Shown piece after piece: positions 1 through 13,879 of a DNA stretch of 64,000 nt (positions are counted from its first letter, which is position 1; each line of letters opens with the position of its first letter). Both the position numbers and the translations under genes were made by a program. Origin of the DNA: Tenebrio molitor (lineage: Eukaryota > Arthropoda > Insecta > Coleoptera > Tenebrionidae). The DNA lies in NCBI RefSeq assembly GCF_963966145.1, contig NC_091048.1:21576001-21640000 (forward strand), written 5' to 3'. The notes under the pieces are model-generated. The model worked only from the letters and a program-made list of their open reading frames with translations. It was not told the origin of the DNA and did no database searches.

Positions 1-3000
1 TTAATGAAAAAATCTGCGACCTTCGAGTGGGTAACGGTTTTAGCTGAAACCTTCAGGAACGGAAACGGTCTCGCTCGATAACTCTATATCCGGTCAAATT
101 AAGTGCAATTTAAAAGTTCAAACTTATATTTGCACAATAAAATTGGACACGAGTGCAACACTGCAACCTATTCTTACTTTAACCGGTCAGGGACGGCGCC
201 CTCATCATTGAGCTTGTTTACAAAAATAATTCGCCTCAGACGTGTAATTATTTCATGGCAAAATACGGGAATCGTTAGTAAATAGTGTTTAAGAAATTTT
301 TTTCGACGGAACGATTGCTATTCGGATAAATTGCCGAATCGTGTCGGAGCCATTCCTGCTGGAATAAATTTCAAATGTCCCACAACCGTTATCAGTTCCA
401 ATTTTACGATCGATCTGGACAAATCACGGTTACGGCTCTGTTATTATTAGAAATTGTGCGGTGGAATCTGAAATACAGGTTCGATTGTATCTGCGTAATG
501 GCGACTAAACGCGAGAACACAGTAGATTGGTAAAAATGGCAAATTACAGCTTTCGGCGGGATGTCATTGGGATCTCGTTAATATCCACTGGAAATTAAAT
601 CGAGTCGCGTTCTTAATTCGGGCCTAATTGGCACGAAACACGCTTTTTTCGTCTGGCTCGGTTGACAAGAAATTCGTTACTTTCCGAGGCAATCATAGAG
701 CTTTAACCTCGCAACGAAATACTCTCACTAATAAGATTAAATTACTCATAAAATTTAAATTTATTTATGCTCCTTAGTTCCGCTTCGAATTCTGAAAACA
801 AACGCTAACCGTAAAAAAAATACAATTTCGGTCGCCCCAAAACAAAGCGGCTGTTAAGCACTTGTGCGAAATTTGCTCTTCACATAACAGTTTCGGACCT
901 CACCGGTTGCGCCTTCTAATAATAGAACGATGAGACAAGGAATAAATATTCGCGATCAAACAGTTATCTAATGGCATGCAAATGATTTAGTGCCTCCCTT
1001 TACGAGAGCTTTAACCACGCTTACAGTTATTTTTAGATTACACTGTTTTAATAGAAACGGAATTATGTAAAATGTTGGGTTTTAATCCAGCTCATAAAGA
1101 TCTGATGGGGATACCGTTACGAGACTCGGGGGCATTGCAATCATAAGTGAAATAGTGCACATTGGCACCTACAAGATCCAGTAATTGAACATGTGCTGGC
1201 GAAGAAAAAACCAGGAAGCCAGCAGGATCGCCGATAACGACGTCGCTATAAATTAATTCAACACATGGTGGGCTTAATTCTGAGACCGGTCAAAGGATCC
1301 AAAAAAACGTAATAAAGTCGTCCCAATTAACAATGTTCTCAGAGGTGACTGGCTAAGGGACATCGACTAATTTATGGCGCATTCGCGATAATGAAGTTTA
1401 TAATAAAATGGAGTAATTTAATCGATAAATCCTGATCTCGTAGATCTCTGATATGTTGAAAACCTATTTAAGTCGAGCTTTTAATTGGAAAAAAATAATA
1501 ATGAAGACTATTAAAATCAGAAGTTTTTCCAGACCGCTTTTTGCCACTGATGTCGAGCGTGTGGCTTTTTAAATGATCGCAGATCTATTTATTTTTGCTT
1601 TTAATTAGTACAGATATTTAAGGTATTTCCTCCTCATTGCGACGCACTCTGAGCTAGATTTTATCAGTTTAGAATGTTAAATTGCTTGCATTCTTGTTCG
1701 AACACGATTATCAATAGAATTTTTGATACAGTTGAGCAAAAACAGAGGCTTCAAGGTCCATCAGATCAGGAAGAACAGTCGCACTCGTGCCATACAATGT
1801 ATATTACACGTGTAATATCAAGTAGCACCTACATGTATTTACGAAAAAAATTGTTTATAAATATTTAAATTTGACATTTTCAATTTTCAAAACAAAAAAA
1901 TATTCTGTTAGATTTTCAAGTCAACGTGGATCATCCTGATTTGTTCTTATTTTTAACATGAACTGGAACTGCCGGATGTTTCTTCTGCTGTAGCATCAAT
2001 TTCGCAAGCGCTTGGTAAAAAATTGGTTAAAGTTTCATCAAAGTCCGTGACAACATAAGGAAGGTTGCGCAATTATTGTTTTTCTTGGCATAAAAAGTAC
2101 TGCTTGTCGTGTGTATACCATACTTGATAAAGCAATTAACCAATACGTGATAATTTTATATCTCCATAAAACCACCTTATTATCAACCGACTAAATGAAA
2201 CCATTAAAAACGTCTTCCCGGTTCAAATTTCGTAATTGGTCATATAACTTAGAATCTGCCTTCGATTAAGTGTTCAGGAATAAGATGAGTCACTTTAATC
2301 AAACACTTGATACTAAAGGTGTCTATACAGGTATGACGTAAGGTAAACAACACATGTGGCCCTGATGTTTTTCAATTAGTTTATTTTTAATAATTATCTA
2401 TCGAAACGATCATTTACTATGACAGATTAAACAATTAAAATCCAAATAACAATGATGATCTTGGTCTATAATTTCAACGTCAGAATTTGGGAAATAGATG
2501 CGTCACTACCTTACCGCTACGTTACGTCATGTCTAAAATATTAATCTTCAGAAAAGGTTTTAGTGGTCAAAGAAATTCGTAAAAGTTGAGAGAGGAAGTT
2601 GAAAACTAGTCAACTAGTCAGAAGACATTAAAGTAAATTCATCTAACATAAAACAATAAAAGTCAAAAAATGTAGATATCAAGTTGTAATTTACATATTA
2701 TTTTGTAACAGCCGGTGTTACCTTTTAGTATCACATTTCATTCACCGTAAATTAATTAATGCATCGTTATCACGAATTTACGACCATATTGCAGCAATAA
2801 CACAAACAAAGCACCACAATTTTGATTACGTTAATAAACTATTTATTGAGGTTGAGGATTCTAGGTTTTCTGTAGTTTTTATACGTTGAAAAATTGTTAC
2901 AACCTTCAAGCAATTTATTAATAAACATGTAAGAGACTCTTGGGCAAGGGTGCCAAAGTTCGCTTTTGCTCGTTCCGCTTTATTAGTCATATCTGGTTAA

Positions 3001-3200
3001 TCTGGTAACACTTTATTAATTCTCTCACATTAAATACAATTGGCGATTTCGCCTACTATTGGGGGCGCCACTGTTGAGAGATTGCAAGTCATACTCGCGC
3101 TAGCCCCAGCTTATGTTCGTGTTTTCTAAAATACGTTGTTGGTTTTACGTGAATTTGCAGTTTTTGTGATGGTTTTTAAGGTTACACAAAATTTTAGCTT
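1..3200. other. Unassigned intergenic or intronic DNA
   Basis: I see no coding region, RNA gene or clear repeat here. Open frames are short and none shows a recognisable domain. The sequence mixes moderately GC-rich unique stretches with AT-rich ones and has many TAATTA-like cores, as is usual in insect intergenic DNA. Confidence 0.5.
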
Positions 3201-3205
3201 ATTTA

Positions 3206-3545
3206 GAGGCAGCAGCAGAAAGCGAAGAAATGTTGTGGGCGAAGTTGTTAATTTTATGTGGTGTTACTAAAGTGGTGGAAACAAGGTACGAAATTTTTGG
3301 ACTGAGCCTACAAACAAATGCCTTAAGTAGTGCTCCACATTAAATTAAAGGGTAGTTATCTGTTAAAGATAACAACGTCGAAGTAGACCATCTTAGCTGC
3401 AGCTGTAAAGCAAGAGTATCAGGAAATTGTAAACATATTTTGGCCCTCATATAATTAGATAAAGCTTTTTCCATTAATAAAGAAAGCACTTTCCCATGCT
3501 TTCTTTCTCTCCATCCGGTCTTTAGAACCAAAAACCTTTTTGGAT
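3206..3545 (+). pseudogene. SWIM zinc-finger protein fragment
   Basis: The plus strand encodes a recognisable SWIM-type zinc-binding core, C-x-C followed by C-x-H (CSCKARVSGNCKHILALI, around 3399-3452). Before it comes a typical lead-in in the same general reading (LEAAAESEEMLWAKLL from about 3206, then SLQTNALSSAPH). Stops follow APH and ILALI, so the copy is broken. SWIM domains bind DNA or proteins and occur in multi-copy, transposon-associated genes of aphids and beetles, often with YqaJ-like nuclease domains; no nuclease part is visible here. An antisense frame of 63 codons over the same bases is a shadow. The exact parent gene is not identified. Confidence 0.6.
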
Positions 3546-3559
3546 GAAAACATATCTTG

Positions 3560-6500
3560 GTTTTACGCTACAACGTGGAAATAAATGGAAACATGTCGTT
3601 TTCTGTTTTTTCGACACGTGTTACAGCGAAAAAACAACAGTTTGTTTTGTTGCTCTTATTTTTACTCATTTTTAAATAATTTAAATTCAATTAAATAGTG
3701 TTTTTGTTTTAAAAACACACTGAAATAGCCACCGACTTGAGTATGACTTTATTTGGTTTATACAATTTACACCAGATGTCTCACCGGCAATTGGAATCGC
3801 CAATATCACTAAGCTAACGCTGACGCGCGTTGCGACAAGCTGTCGTCATCAGAGCAACAATACAACGACAATACTTGGTGTAAGGAAATTGAGTGTTACC
3901 GTTGTGAACACCAAGTGGTCCATTAAATTTCATTTTCAGTTTTGACAATAAAAAAATATAAGATTTTATTTCACAGTTTTGATTGGTAAAAATCAAAAGC
4001 AGAACTGATTGAATTTCTTTGTTTTTAATCTTGAAGAAAATCTAGATTACATTTCTATCTAACGACTCAGAACTTCTCCGGATCATCATTCCTTGGATCG
4101 TTACTGGCCTAACATTCGTGGAATTAATTGTCTAACTAATGAGCTTTTTGCTGTTGCAATTTCGTTCACTTTTTCTCTCTGGAAATTGAAAGGAATTAGA
4201 GGTCATCCAGTGATTGTAAAACTGGAACAATGTGATGGATCCGTCTCGGTGATTTATTACGGGATGCGACCGCGACGAAACCATTTCAGAAAATTCTCCA
4301 GACTGGATGGTTACGTATTCTTCCCCACGGTGCGACATCACGTAAAAAAAACTTGTGTGCATTGTAATTATCGCGCCAAAGAATTCGAACGGTAAGCCGG
4401 ACACTTCCTGAATTTTTCCCGTTCCGATCGATGTGAGAAAATTTTTGTCGACTTTAATTAACGCCATATGTGTCCAAGTGATGCCAGATCGCGCCTATTG
4501 TGCGTCTAGGAAACGGAAAGCTCCTTTGCCTATGTCGGCTGACAGGGTGATATATTAGCGAGCATCCTTATCTCGCTTTCGTTGTTTAACGACAATTAGT
4601 GTTAACGGAGTCGTGTAGCAGTCCCGCGTCCAGCTAATCTTATCCGTTGACGCAAGAATTGTCCGATTTTAAGTAAACCAAGCGAAGGATGGTTGTGCAA
4701 GGATAATTGCGGTTACGTCACGCGAATAAAAATGGATCGTCCCGCCTTGCATAAGAAAGCCCGGCCGACGCCCATTCGCGTTCGAATACACAATCAGTTC
4801 CTTGAATACGAAATGGCTTTAATATACCTTTATAACTAATGGCATGCATGGATGCGTAGGACGAGATGTCCTTCGGTATACCAAGACTGTCCTTATTAGG
4901 CACGAACACCAGAACTAGTTGAGAATACGTCACGTCGAGTAATTCGCGGTCGTTTCCAGCCATTTATGCGAGTCGCGAAACCACCCTCTACGCCGTCGTA
5001 AATTCCTCGATAACAAGCACAAACATGATCGCGCTTTGTAATTTTCTCGACTCATTTAACGCCCATCCATCGCCCGTATTTTCCGCAGTTCTCGCTAAAA
5101 GCTGCAACCTAAAACTAAACGAGACGTTTAAAAACAATAACCGCAACAAGTGGAGGTCTTAACGATGCGGTGAGCGCGTTTCAGGCGCTGAAAAATTTTC
5201 CTCGTCAGACTCCGGCGACTCCGGTGCAATTATCCGCGTGGGACAATAGGAAGCGCGAAAATGATTAAGACATTTAAAATCCGTAACGAGCCAGCGACAC
5301 TGAACTCGTCGCCGCTTATTAAAAACTCATTTGCTGGTCGAAATTAATCCCAGGCTTGCATTTCGGAAGAGGATCCGTTCCGCTCCATCGAAGGCGCATC
5401 CCGACGAAGTTCGTTAACACTTTCGGACGTGCAAAAGCGTGAACGAATTTGTGAAACGTCGATTCTGTCGAATTCTTCGCGTAACGAGAACGAACACCAC
5501 CAAGTGAGCTTATTTTTCGCTGTCAGGATGCAATTAAGCTTTAATTTGAATTGTTGAATTATTAACGCTCTCGATTCCTTTCAACGGTGCCTTTCCAGAT
5601 CTATATTTTACTATTTGAGTAACGATTTCTCTCTGTCAAATCCAGACACGCCCATATTACTCGTCGAAGATTTCAACCGCGTCAGCAATAAATAAGACGA
5701 GAATAATACCAACGTCTTGCAGGAGACCAAAAAGGAAAAGTGCACACGTCTGCATATTTTAATATATCCGAGCTCAATTTGAATGTATTAATCTATTTTT
5801 GAGTCAGACAATGTACCCGACTGGAGCAGGAAGCGATTTCAAAATCCTGCTGCTTATCTCCGTCGAATGTTGATGATTCGAATATAAATCCGCGATGATG
5901 ATACGATCTTCCTGTCTTCGACGCACTTCGAACGCACTTACTTAATTATGTAATTCCAGTTGCATTATCGGGAAAAAAGCCGCATCCTCCGATTTATAAA
6001 TTGCAGTCTTATTTAAAATGGTAATAGAAAATAACCATAAGAAAGCTACTCGGCAGCAGTACATAATGCGATTGGATATTATACCAGGAAGTCGATTTTC
6101 AAAACAATTACTGGGCAGTTGCAGTGCATTAAGTTAACGACGCTGCAATTTTTACCATCATCCAGTGGCAACAATGCGGATTTTTTCCCTCGCACAAAAC
6201 TCCGGTAGCATGTCTAAATATACAGTTAAAACAAGCCCGGACCTTGACATTTCACTCGTTGGCCACACTCGAATCTAGAACGCTTTTAATATAATTGCAG
6301 ATAAAAATATCACTAACGAGAAAGGGTCCCGTTATGGGTCAGTATTTGCAGGAGAATTTTTACTCGGAAAAAGTCAGTACCCTCGTCCCACACTAGAGGA
6401 TCCCCGGTGGTCGTGGGCGTCGATGATGGAACCTCGTAAACGTGAACGCCCTCTCGTGCTATTCTTCGACTGTTAAGGAGACGTCTGCTCCATGTGGGCT

Positions 6501-7950
6501 CCTGCCACCTCGCGCTTTCGTAATACTCCGGTGGGCTTTAATAGCCGAATCACATTTTCCATCAATGCACTCTCGTTTTTATTTCATAACTGTAATTCCC
6601 GAAACGGCTCCGAGTGGGTGGTTGGAGCCGGAGAGTTCGATTCTCGGAACCGAAAGTGAAAATCGAAGACTCCGAGTGACAGTTTCGCTCAAATTCTTGC
6701 AGCTTAACGCACCGCTGACCACAATGCAATTAACTCGCTCTTCACTTAACAGCCACTTCGATTACCCTAGGGAATTTACATGTTTGCTCTACAAGAGATC
6801 CATCGATTAGTGCCGAGAAAAACGCGCCGATCGCGTTTCTTAATAATAAAACCATTAAGGCGCACTGATTGTGGGGATAGTTCGGCTCGAAGGAACACGT
6901 CACTTCGACAACCAACAAAGTCACGCACTTCTTTTTTCGGTTCGAGGGCCAACAGCTCCGAATCCGACCGACAAAAACGTAATTGTAAATATTTAAGTTA
7001 ATTGAATGGCTCGGAAGCTCCGGGATGTTTAAAGGTAATCACCGTGCACGAATGGATTTAATTTAAATGTCAAAAATGTGGGGCAAGCTGCAATATCTCG
7101 TTTAATGCAGAGGAGGTTGAGGTGTTTGTGTGGCAAAAGTGAAACTGTTTGTTTTTGATCTATCGGAGTAATTAAGAGCGTAATTATACCGCGAACTTAT
7201 CGTTTCCATGATCTATCTACAACCACTTAGAGGGAAGCTCGAATTAAGGATCAGGAGAAGTCGACAAACGCGAGTCCGTTGTAAGTGCCTTAATAACCGA
7301 ACTGCTAACATGCCTTATCAAGAATATTAAATTAAAATCATTCAATACGTACAAGCCGTAATGAAACGTCAGGAGAGAAATAAAGCACCAAGTCGGTCGT
7401 TGTAGCAAAAAGTGAGTCGCAATAAACTCGAAGCAGATAATATCGGTTGATTATCGTTTAGATCGTGTTTATGCCAATCGATGTGTCTAAGTTTACATCA
7501 AAATTACAACTTCTGTCTAAACACTGATTACTTCGGAGCGATTTAACGTGTGCTTTGGGATAGTGCTCTGCGTCAATATCCTGTTCTACTTGACATTAGT
7601 GATTAGTTACTTTTAGTTTTTCTTCTACGTCACTGGCTTCACTAAAAATTGAACACAGACGCAACTTCCTTTTTGAAAAAAAAAAACATGTCAGCGATTT
7701 GTTAGATGGTGTTCGTACCTTCCACTGTTCCTTTTCCCATTCATTCCATTCTCTTCGACACAAGAATACTTAATAGATAAACTAGATAAACATTGAATCG
7801 CAAACTGCAAACCAATATATGGTTTGTAGCCAAAGAATAAAACAGATTAGGAAACAAATACTCGTAATGCATCGAAAGGCTTGGTTTTCTTTTTAGCAAA
7901 AAGATTCTTCCGAAAGAACCGTTTTTACAAATATGAATTTAAGATGAAGA
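3560..7950. other. Unassigned intergenic or intronic DNA
   Basis: No gene is supported. Around 4093-4467 both strands are open for 100 or more codons (the minus frame has an ATG), but neither translation resembles a family I know and no convincing splice sites bound them. The stretch 4.4-7.0 kb is somewhat richer in CpG than its surroundings, compatible with unique regulatory DNA. Confidence 0.4.
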
Positions 7951-7989
7951 AGGTTGCACTTGGTGAAGATTTCTGTTCTTGCTGAAGAA

Positions 7990-8620
7990 AACTTAAATAC
8001 TGTTTGAAGAATGAATGAAGTTTGTAACCGAGTCATCTGCAGAATTATGAGAAGTAGCTTGGACATTGAAACGAATGCCATTAACAATATCTTGCACGAT
8101 TACACAGAAAATTTGTTGTCTCTGAATTTCCCATGATCGTGGTAACCACTAAAAATGCAAGAAATGCAAAGAGGGTGTAGCAGTACCTTCCACGACATCA
8201 TAACAGGTGATGAAACTTGCATATATGAATTTTAACTTGAATTTAAACGGCAATCGGTGCAATAGGTGTTTCATACATAAATGCATATTCATTCATTCAT
8301 AAATATAAGGAAAGAGATTCTTCTCAAAATCTAGACCTCTTGCTGTATTGCATTGGAGAATTGATGCGTCACAGTCAATAGAGAATCCAAAATCGTATTT
8401 CTCCTAAAATTGTTGTTTACATCACTCCAAAAGTAAGCTAGTTTTGCATCATGACAATATTTCTTTGGAGCTTCGGGAGACCTTCCTTTTGTTCCCCAAA
8501 TTACAACGCATGACTGTTGAAAATTTTAGAAACCTTGCCCTCGAGGTAATTCAGAAAAAGTGGAATTTTTGTTTTGACGAGATGTTCCATCAAATAAATA
8601 AAAACAAGATTGATCTCATT
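7990..8620 (+). pseudogene. mariner-like transposase relic
   Basis: Transposase of the Tc1/mariner superfamily (DDE/D enzyme that moves DNA at TA sites), decayed. Visible in order: a degenerate segment like ILHEHLG...RWVP around 8075-8155 (reads ILHDYTENL, then SRW-stop-P); the first catalytic block TGDET at 8203-8217 followed by IYEF and KRQS; the second catalytic block LHHDN at about 8444-8458; then FLLFPKLQR and a tail resembling the mariner C terminus (CFDEMFHQ). The ~30 residues normally between HHDN and the FFLFPKL block, including the third catalytic Asp, are missing, so there is an internal deletion. Several in-frame stops and shifts. It runs into the antisense LINE fragment downstream. 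Confidence 0.7.
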
Positions 8621-8729
8621 AGATTTTTCACTTTCAAATATTTGATGCTACTTTTTGATTTTAATTTTTCGATTTTTAAAATTCTCTTACTGGTTTATTT
8701 TCTGATTATTTTCACCTCTTACAGTATAA

Positions 8730-9515
8730 ACAGTATCCCTCACCCCTTTCATTCTCTATCCTTTCCCTCCTCTTCCATATCTCTTTCATCCATCCTATCT
8801 CCTTTCCATCTTCATTCAATATTTCTCCCTGTTCCTTTCCCTCTCTCGCTCTCCCATTTTGCTACATCCATTCCACATGTGCTCGATTGTCTTTCTCTCC
8901 TCAAAGCACATTCTACACCTTCTTTCCTCTGTGTTTTTTCTCTCCTCGTTTCCACATCTGAATCTCGCCATCATTTTTCTTTCTCTTGTACTTTCTCTCC
9001 CCATGTACTCCGTCCGGCTTTTCCTCTTTCATACTCAGAGTTGTATCCGAATTCCTTGATTCTCTCCCTTCTTTCTTGCTTGTCTGTGTCTTTGTCCATT
9101 TTACTCAGCTCTACATTCATCCATCTTTCTTTTGCTCTCAATCTTTCCACTTATTCACTGGCATACCCGTTCCTTTCGGTGTATTTCTCTCTCTCTCTCT
9201 CCTTCTTTTCCGTGTTCTTTTTCTTTTCTCTCCAGCATTCCCTTAGTATCCGGCAGGCACTCTTTCTCACTTTCACTCCCAGCCTGTTCCTCTTGCACTC
9301 TTCCCTCACTGTGTAACCTGGCGTTTCTCTGTCAACTTCTAACACCCGTCTCAAATATTTTTCTTACACTCTCTCACCTCCTCTCGTTCCTTCCATCCCC
9401 AGATCTCTGCCCCCTACATCAGCATACTCTCTATAATGCTCTAGAACATCATCATTCTCCTCTTGAAATCACCTCCCCACATTCTCTCTCCTATTCCCCA
9501 CCTCTTGTATTTTAA
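8730..9515 (-). pseudogene. LINE (non-LTR retrotransposon) ORF2 3' fragment
   Basis: Read on the minus strand, this pyrimidine-rich block encodes the C-terminal part of a LINE ORF2 polyprotein, downstream of the reverse transcriptase. In order from 9515 down: WGGDFKRRMMMF, GAEIWGWKEREE, RRVLEVDRETPGYTVREE, ECWREKKKNTEKK, MMARFRCGNEER, the zinc knuckle CRMCFEERKTIEHMWNGC (Cx2Cx8Hx4C), and WMKEIWKRRER near 8770. I recognise this Arg/Glu/Lys-rich tail from elements abundant in ants and other insects. Frameshifts and stops show it is dead, and it is 5'-truncated as LINE copies commonly are. A 290-codon plus-strand frame (8444-9316) is made of the mariner relic plus the antisense of this LINE and is not a gene. 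Confidence 0.85.
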
Positions 9516-9574
9516 TTGAAAAAATTTCATATTCTTTTGAATTATTTTTAATTTTATGAAATCTCTTTATTATA

Positions 9575-10078
9575 CAGGGTGTTTTTGAAGTAGGCGTTTC
9601 TTGTAACACGAAGTACTATACATTATTCTTAAGAATTTTAGTCTAAATTTTTCAGTAAAATGTTTGTATTAACGGAAATATTGATTGTATACTTTTTATA
9701 GTTTTCTAAAATTTTTAGTCTGATCCTGTCTATTTTCCCGATGTACCTACTAGATTAATAAACTGACGTTGCCCAGGACGGTGTCTTTCTAGAAATCGCT
9801 CTGGCTCGTTATTTTCGTAATGACTAAATTAAACTAAAAATTAGATGACAACTCTGACAGTATTTTTGATTAACGTCTATGCTGATTTGATTATTTTTTT
9901 GTCAATTCTAATTTCTAACAAATCAGAGCAGATTTGAACAGGACCGGTTTCAAAAAAATTAACTTATTGTATTTTCATTGCCTTAGACATTTTACTAAGG
10001 TGATTTTGGCTAAAATTCTTTAAAACAACGCATATTATCATATGATAAAAAAATCGCCTCAACTTCGAAAACACCCTG
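9575..10078. mobile_element. CAGGGTG-type MITE (TA target)
   Basis: The 504-bp element starts CAGGGTGTTTTTGAAGTAGG and ends with its inverted copy (CTTCGAAAACACCCTG), flanked by TA on both sides (9573-9574, 10079-10080). It has no coding capacity. The TA duplicate and the end structure fit a non-autonomous Tc1/mariner-type element. Confidence 0.85.
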
Positions 10079-13000
10079 TATAATCATTTCGCAGATTTTG
10101 TGACGTTTTTAAATAAAAATGTAACAACTTTTTAAGACAAATCCAATCAACAAGTAAATTATATACGGAGAGAACTGACTCCCTCTATTTCCATTTAAGG
10201 CAATTATGTCATTTTCACCGATAATATTTTCTCATTAAATATTTTGGTAACACCTGTTCTACTTTTATATAACGTCAATATCACACACAGGAACATAAAT
10301 CAGTAGTAAAATTCACAACAAAAAATAAGCACAATTTACTTTATCAGTTTTTTTGTTAAATTTTAACAAAAATTGCTATCTATAGAACTGATGACCAAAT
10401 TTTCATACTTCATTTAGTTTAACCTTAGGTATTATAATAGGTTTACTTTCTATCACCTTCAGACTAACTGATCGCTATCTAAAATCGAAGTCTTACGTAC
10501 TGACCTATGCACTAACCCAAATTGACGTCATCACTATGTAAAATTTCTGTAATATCTCTAAGCTTGCGCTAGCACAGTACTAAGCACAATCCAGCTTATC
10601 GCTTCAGTAATGAAATTCCGCGATTATCTATTCACTCGGAAAAAAGAAAGCTGGCCATGGCACCGTAAGATCTGGATCGCCTGTTGAAGATATCCTGAAA
10701 TTGTATTTGCCGAACGACAGACTTGGCAGGCCATTTTCCTCACTATTAACGACCAATTTCATTCTGTAATATGTGACCGAGCTAAGCAGGTGACTGTATT
10801 GGCTTTTTGTTTGTGGCGACATGGCTGAATGGAACTTCCTCCTTGTGGTCTGCGAGGCCATGAAAACGGAAACTTGTCGGGGGGAAAAAAAGCGACACCG
10901 TGATTAGAACAAGCGTTTACAAGACTATTATGAGTTTTTCTTCAAAAAGATTTGTAAATAACGGCAATAGTAGTTTCACACGTTTACTACAAATTGTGGT
11001 CGCTTGAACTACACCACACGAGTCATCGACCATTCTAGGCTGCACACACGTCGGCGCAAAAAGAAGATCCATTTACTACATATTTGAACGCATTGTTATT
11101 GGTTCCGGTTTCGTGCTGAGTGCCTTCAACTGCTTCATTATTTTCATTTGCAACGCATTTACGAAAAAATCGTACGATTGTTCTTATTAAGCTCCATGGG
11201 AACCTCCACCGGGATCATGCATATTTATAAACGGTAGTTATTCATTAATATTATTTTATGTTGGCCGTCCGAGAGTTTACGGGTCGTTACACGACGGAGC
11301 TATTCCTGTTCCTCACGAGCCTAGGGCCGCCTCAAAACCATTGGTTTGTGACGTTCAGGAAGAGAGCAGAGCTGCTCTTTATTTACATACTGTGCAACTC
11401 CATTAACTCCAGACGCAACAACTCTCCTCCAAAGATGTGAGCATCAAGAGCGGTTCAGAAGTGGCACACTGTGGGACGCCAGCGACCAAGGTTCCACCGC
11501 TTTACCATCTCAACATTTTTTTGCTCCCATTTATAATACTGTTACTTAATTATTTCAATTAAAGCGTTCTTATTAAATCAATCGGCGCAGCTTGATCCTT
11601 TTACTTTTTAAGAGAGTAATTTTGCGCAGGTTACTTTCAATTGTTACAAGCATGAAACGTGACTTCTAATTTTAAATCTATTATATTGGTGGTATTTATT
11701 TTGTATTGGACCTCCGGGCCTCCTGATTTCACACCATTTGAATCTCTGGTATGTGAGATTCTGACATACCATCTCGTTGCCAAATAAAGATTCCACGTCC
11801 ATTAGGTACGTACGTGATTTGTTCCCGTTGTTGAGTTATAATAACGGAATTCTGGCGCTTTGTTGGTTTTGCGATGTGCAAAAAGCATCTCATTATTTTT
11901 TAAATTTAAAATTTCTATACAACGGTTCGAATTTCAAAAATGACTCAATTAGTTAACCGTTAAAATTCAACCCGAGGCCTTTCCGGACTCAACTCAAATC
12001 TGAATACAAGTCACACCTATTATCCTTCTCCTGACAAGTGTAATACACCTCTCCTTTTTATCGCTTCGACTAACAGAAAAGTTATACTTGTAGTTTTGCA
12101 GTTATTCCTAGCTGCCACCGAGCCTACCGGATCTAGTCCCATCGAGTTTCAATGTTTAGTGCCGTCATTAACGCAGATATAATTCAATCCATATAAATTG
12201 AATACTTATTAGAAAGCTCTAAAGATTTTACGAGAGCTTTGACCGGCTTCTTGGACCAACCGCGACAGGATGTGTGTTTTCTGTTGAATTTTCTATTTGT
12301 TGTTGGGCAATAAACTTATGTAAACGACTTTTTGCCACGATGCGATCGGTCAACAAACTTCATGCTCTGTGACATTCTTCATACGTTTTACTGTTACAAA
12401 TGTCTCATCCTTTTTGCCTCTGACGAAACCATCGCCTCACGTTTTGATCTCACTTTCAGATAAAAGCTCCCCGTAGAACACGTGTTTCCATGTTCCGTGT
12501 GTGCGCTTCGGTTTCATTAAAAGCGAAAAAACCTCCTCGACTCTGGGAACAATTCTCGTTATCGACAGAAAGAAAGCGTAAACAAGGACAAGGTTTAATT
12601 AGACGCTTCACGGCGAGGATTGAAGAAACGAAAAGCGACGAGAATTAAAATTACTCAGGATTAGGATCGCGGTCATAATAAAATATCGTGGAGTGGATGT
12701 GCATTAGTCGAAGTGGAAAATCCAATTTATTTGGATTACAATTACGATAAATGAACTCTTTTGATTAGATTTTTTGCGAGAGAAGAAAGAAACGGAAATG
12801 ATACGGTGGTACTGGGCGATGTGAGGATTATTTAATAGCAGGAAGATTGCGGATTGGCGATTAATCACCCATCGGGAATTGATGGGTCTCCTTGACCCTG
12901 TCGAGGCTCCGGTCACGGATTGTTTGGACGGATGGGTCCCTAATTCGGCGAATTTTTTCGCCGTTAATTCAAACGGCAGCGAATTAACATCGACACAAAA

Positions 13001-13800
13001 GAGCGATATTTTCCAGTAGCTGAGTTACATCTAAACGGCCGCTGATAAAATCTCCATTACATATTCCATTTGAGACATTAATACTATTGAAATGTCACGG
13101 TGGGGGTTTTATGCAGCCGACTCAGCCCAACAATTATGTTTTCATAGATTAATTTATGCTTTTGCCGAAGATAAGATTTCGACTCTATAATTGCAGCTTT
13201 CTGCCTGAATAATGCGTACGCTCGGTGCTTTCTGCATCTCTTATGACGAATAAATCTCATAGTCCATCAATTAGCCACAATATATCTGGACACTACGGCA
13301 AAATTCCTACGTCTACCCGATAATCACGCTTTAACACATGCACCTGCAGCATAAAAACGTCAAAACTGACGTACGTTCGTGGCGCCGTAAAGAGGTGTTG
13401 CTTCGAGTTATGGTGAGCTTTATGTTCTAAAATATGCAACAAGCGCCAACAGTTTAGAATAATGGAAATATTTTCTTTACCGGCGAGTTTCTCGAAAGCC
13501 ACAAGGTCCAGTCAATTTTATTTTTTTCAAAGAAACGTTTTGCTATAATTTTCATTTCAAATTATTCAGTTTGGATTTAGGTCTTGCCTCATGTATGACT
13601 TTTGGACTGATGTTCCTGAGATATTCATTTTTAAAACTAAAAATGAAGTGGCAGTACAATTTCCATAAAAAATCATTCCATTAATAAGAAAATGATACTC
13701 ACATGCTCATATTTCTATACTTTATGACAAAATAAAATAATGTATTAAAAGAACGTCCAAACGCACATTTTTTAAACTAAAAATCCTCCCAAATCAATGA
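10079..13800. other. Unassigned intergenic or intronic DNA
   Basis: No supported gene. A 77-codon minus-strand ATG frame at 10628-10861 has mixed composition but no family I recognise; it could be an exon, but I see no decisive splice sites. The rest holds no clear repeat. Confidence 0.4.
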
Positions 13801-13879
13801 ACAATTAATTTATTGATAGGAGGGGATGTATTGAGTGACTTGCACGATCTCCTGATCTCACTCCATTACATTTTTTATG

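Noticed and set aside
4093..4467. Opposed frames of 100 and 111 codons
   Set aside because: No recognisable family; the plus frame lacks an ATG at its stated start; could be an old exon but not supportable.
8444..9316. 290-codon plus-strand frame rich in Ser, Leu and Phe
   Set aside because: It is mariner relic followed by the antisense of a LINE tail; the minus strand carries the recognisable protein.
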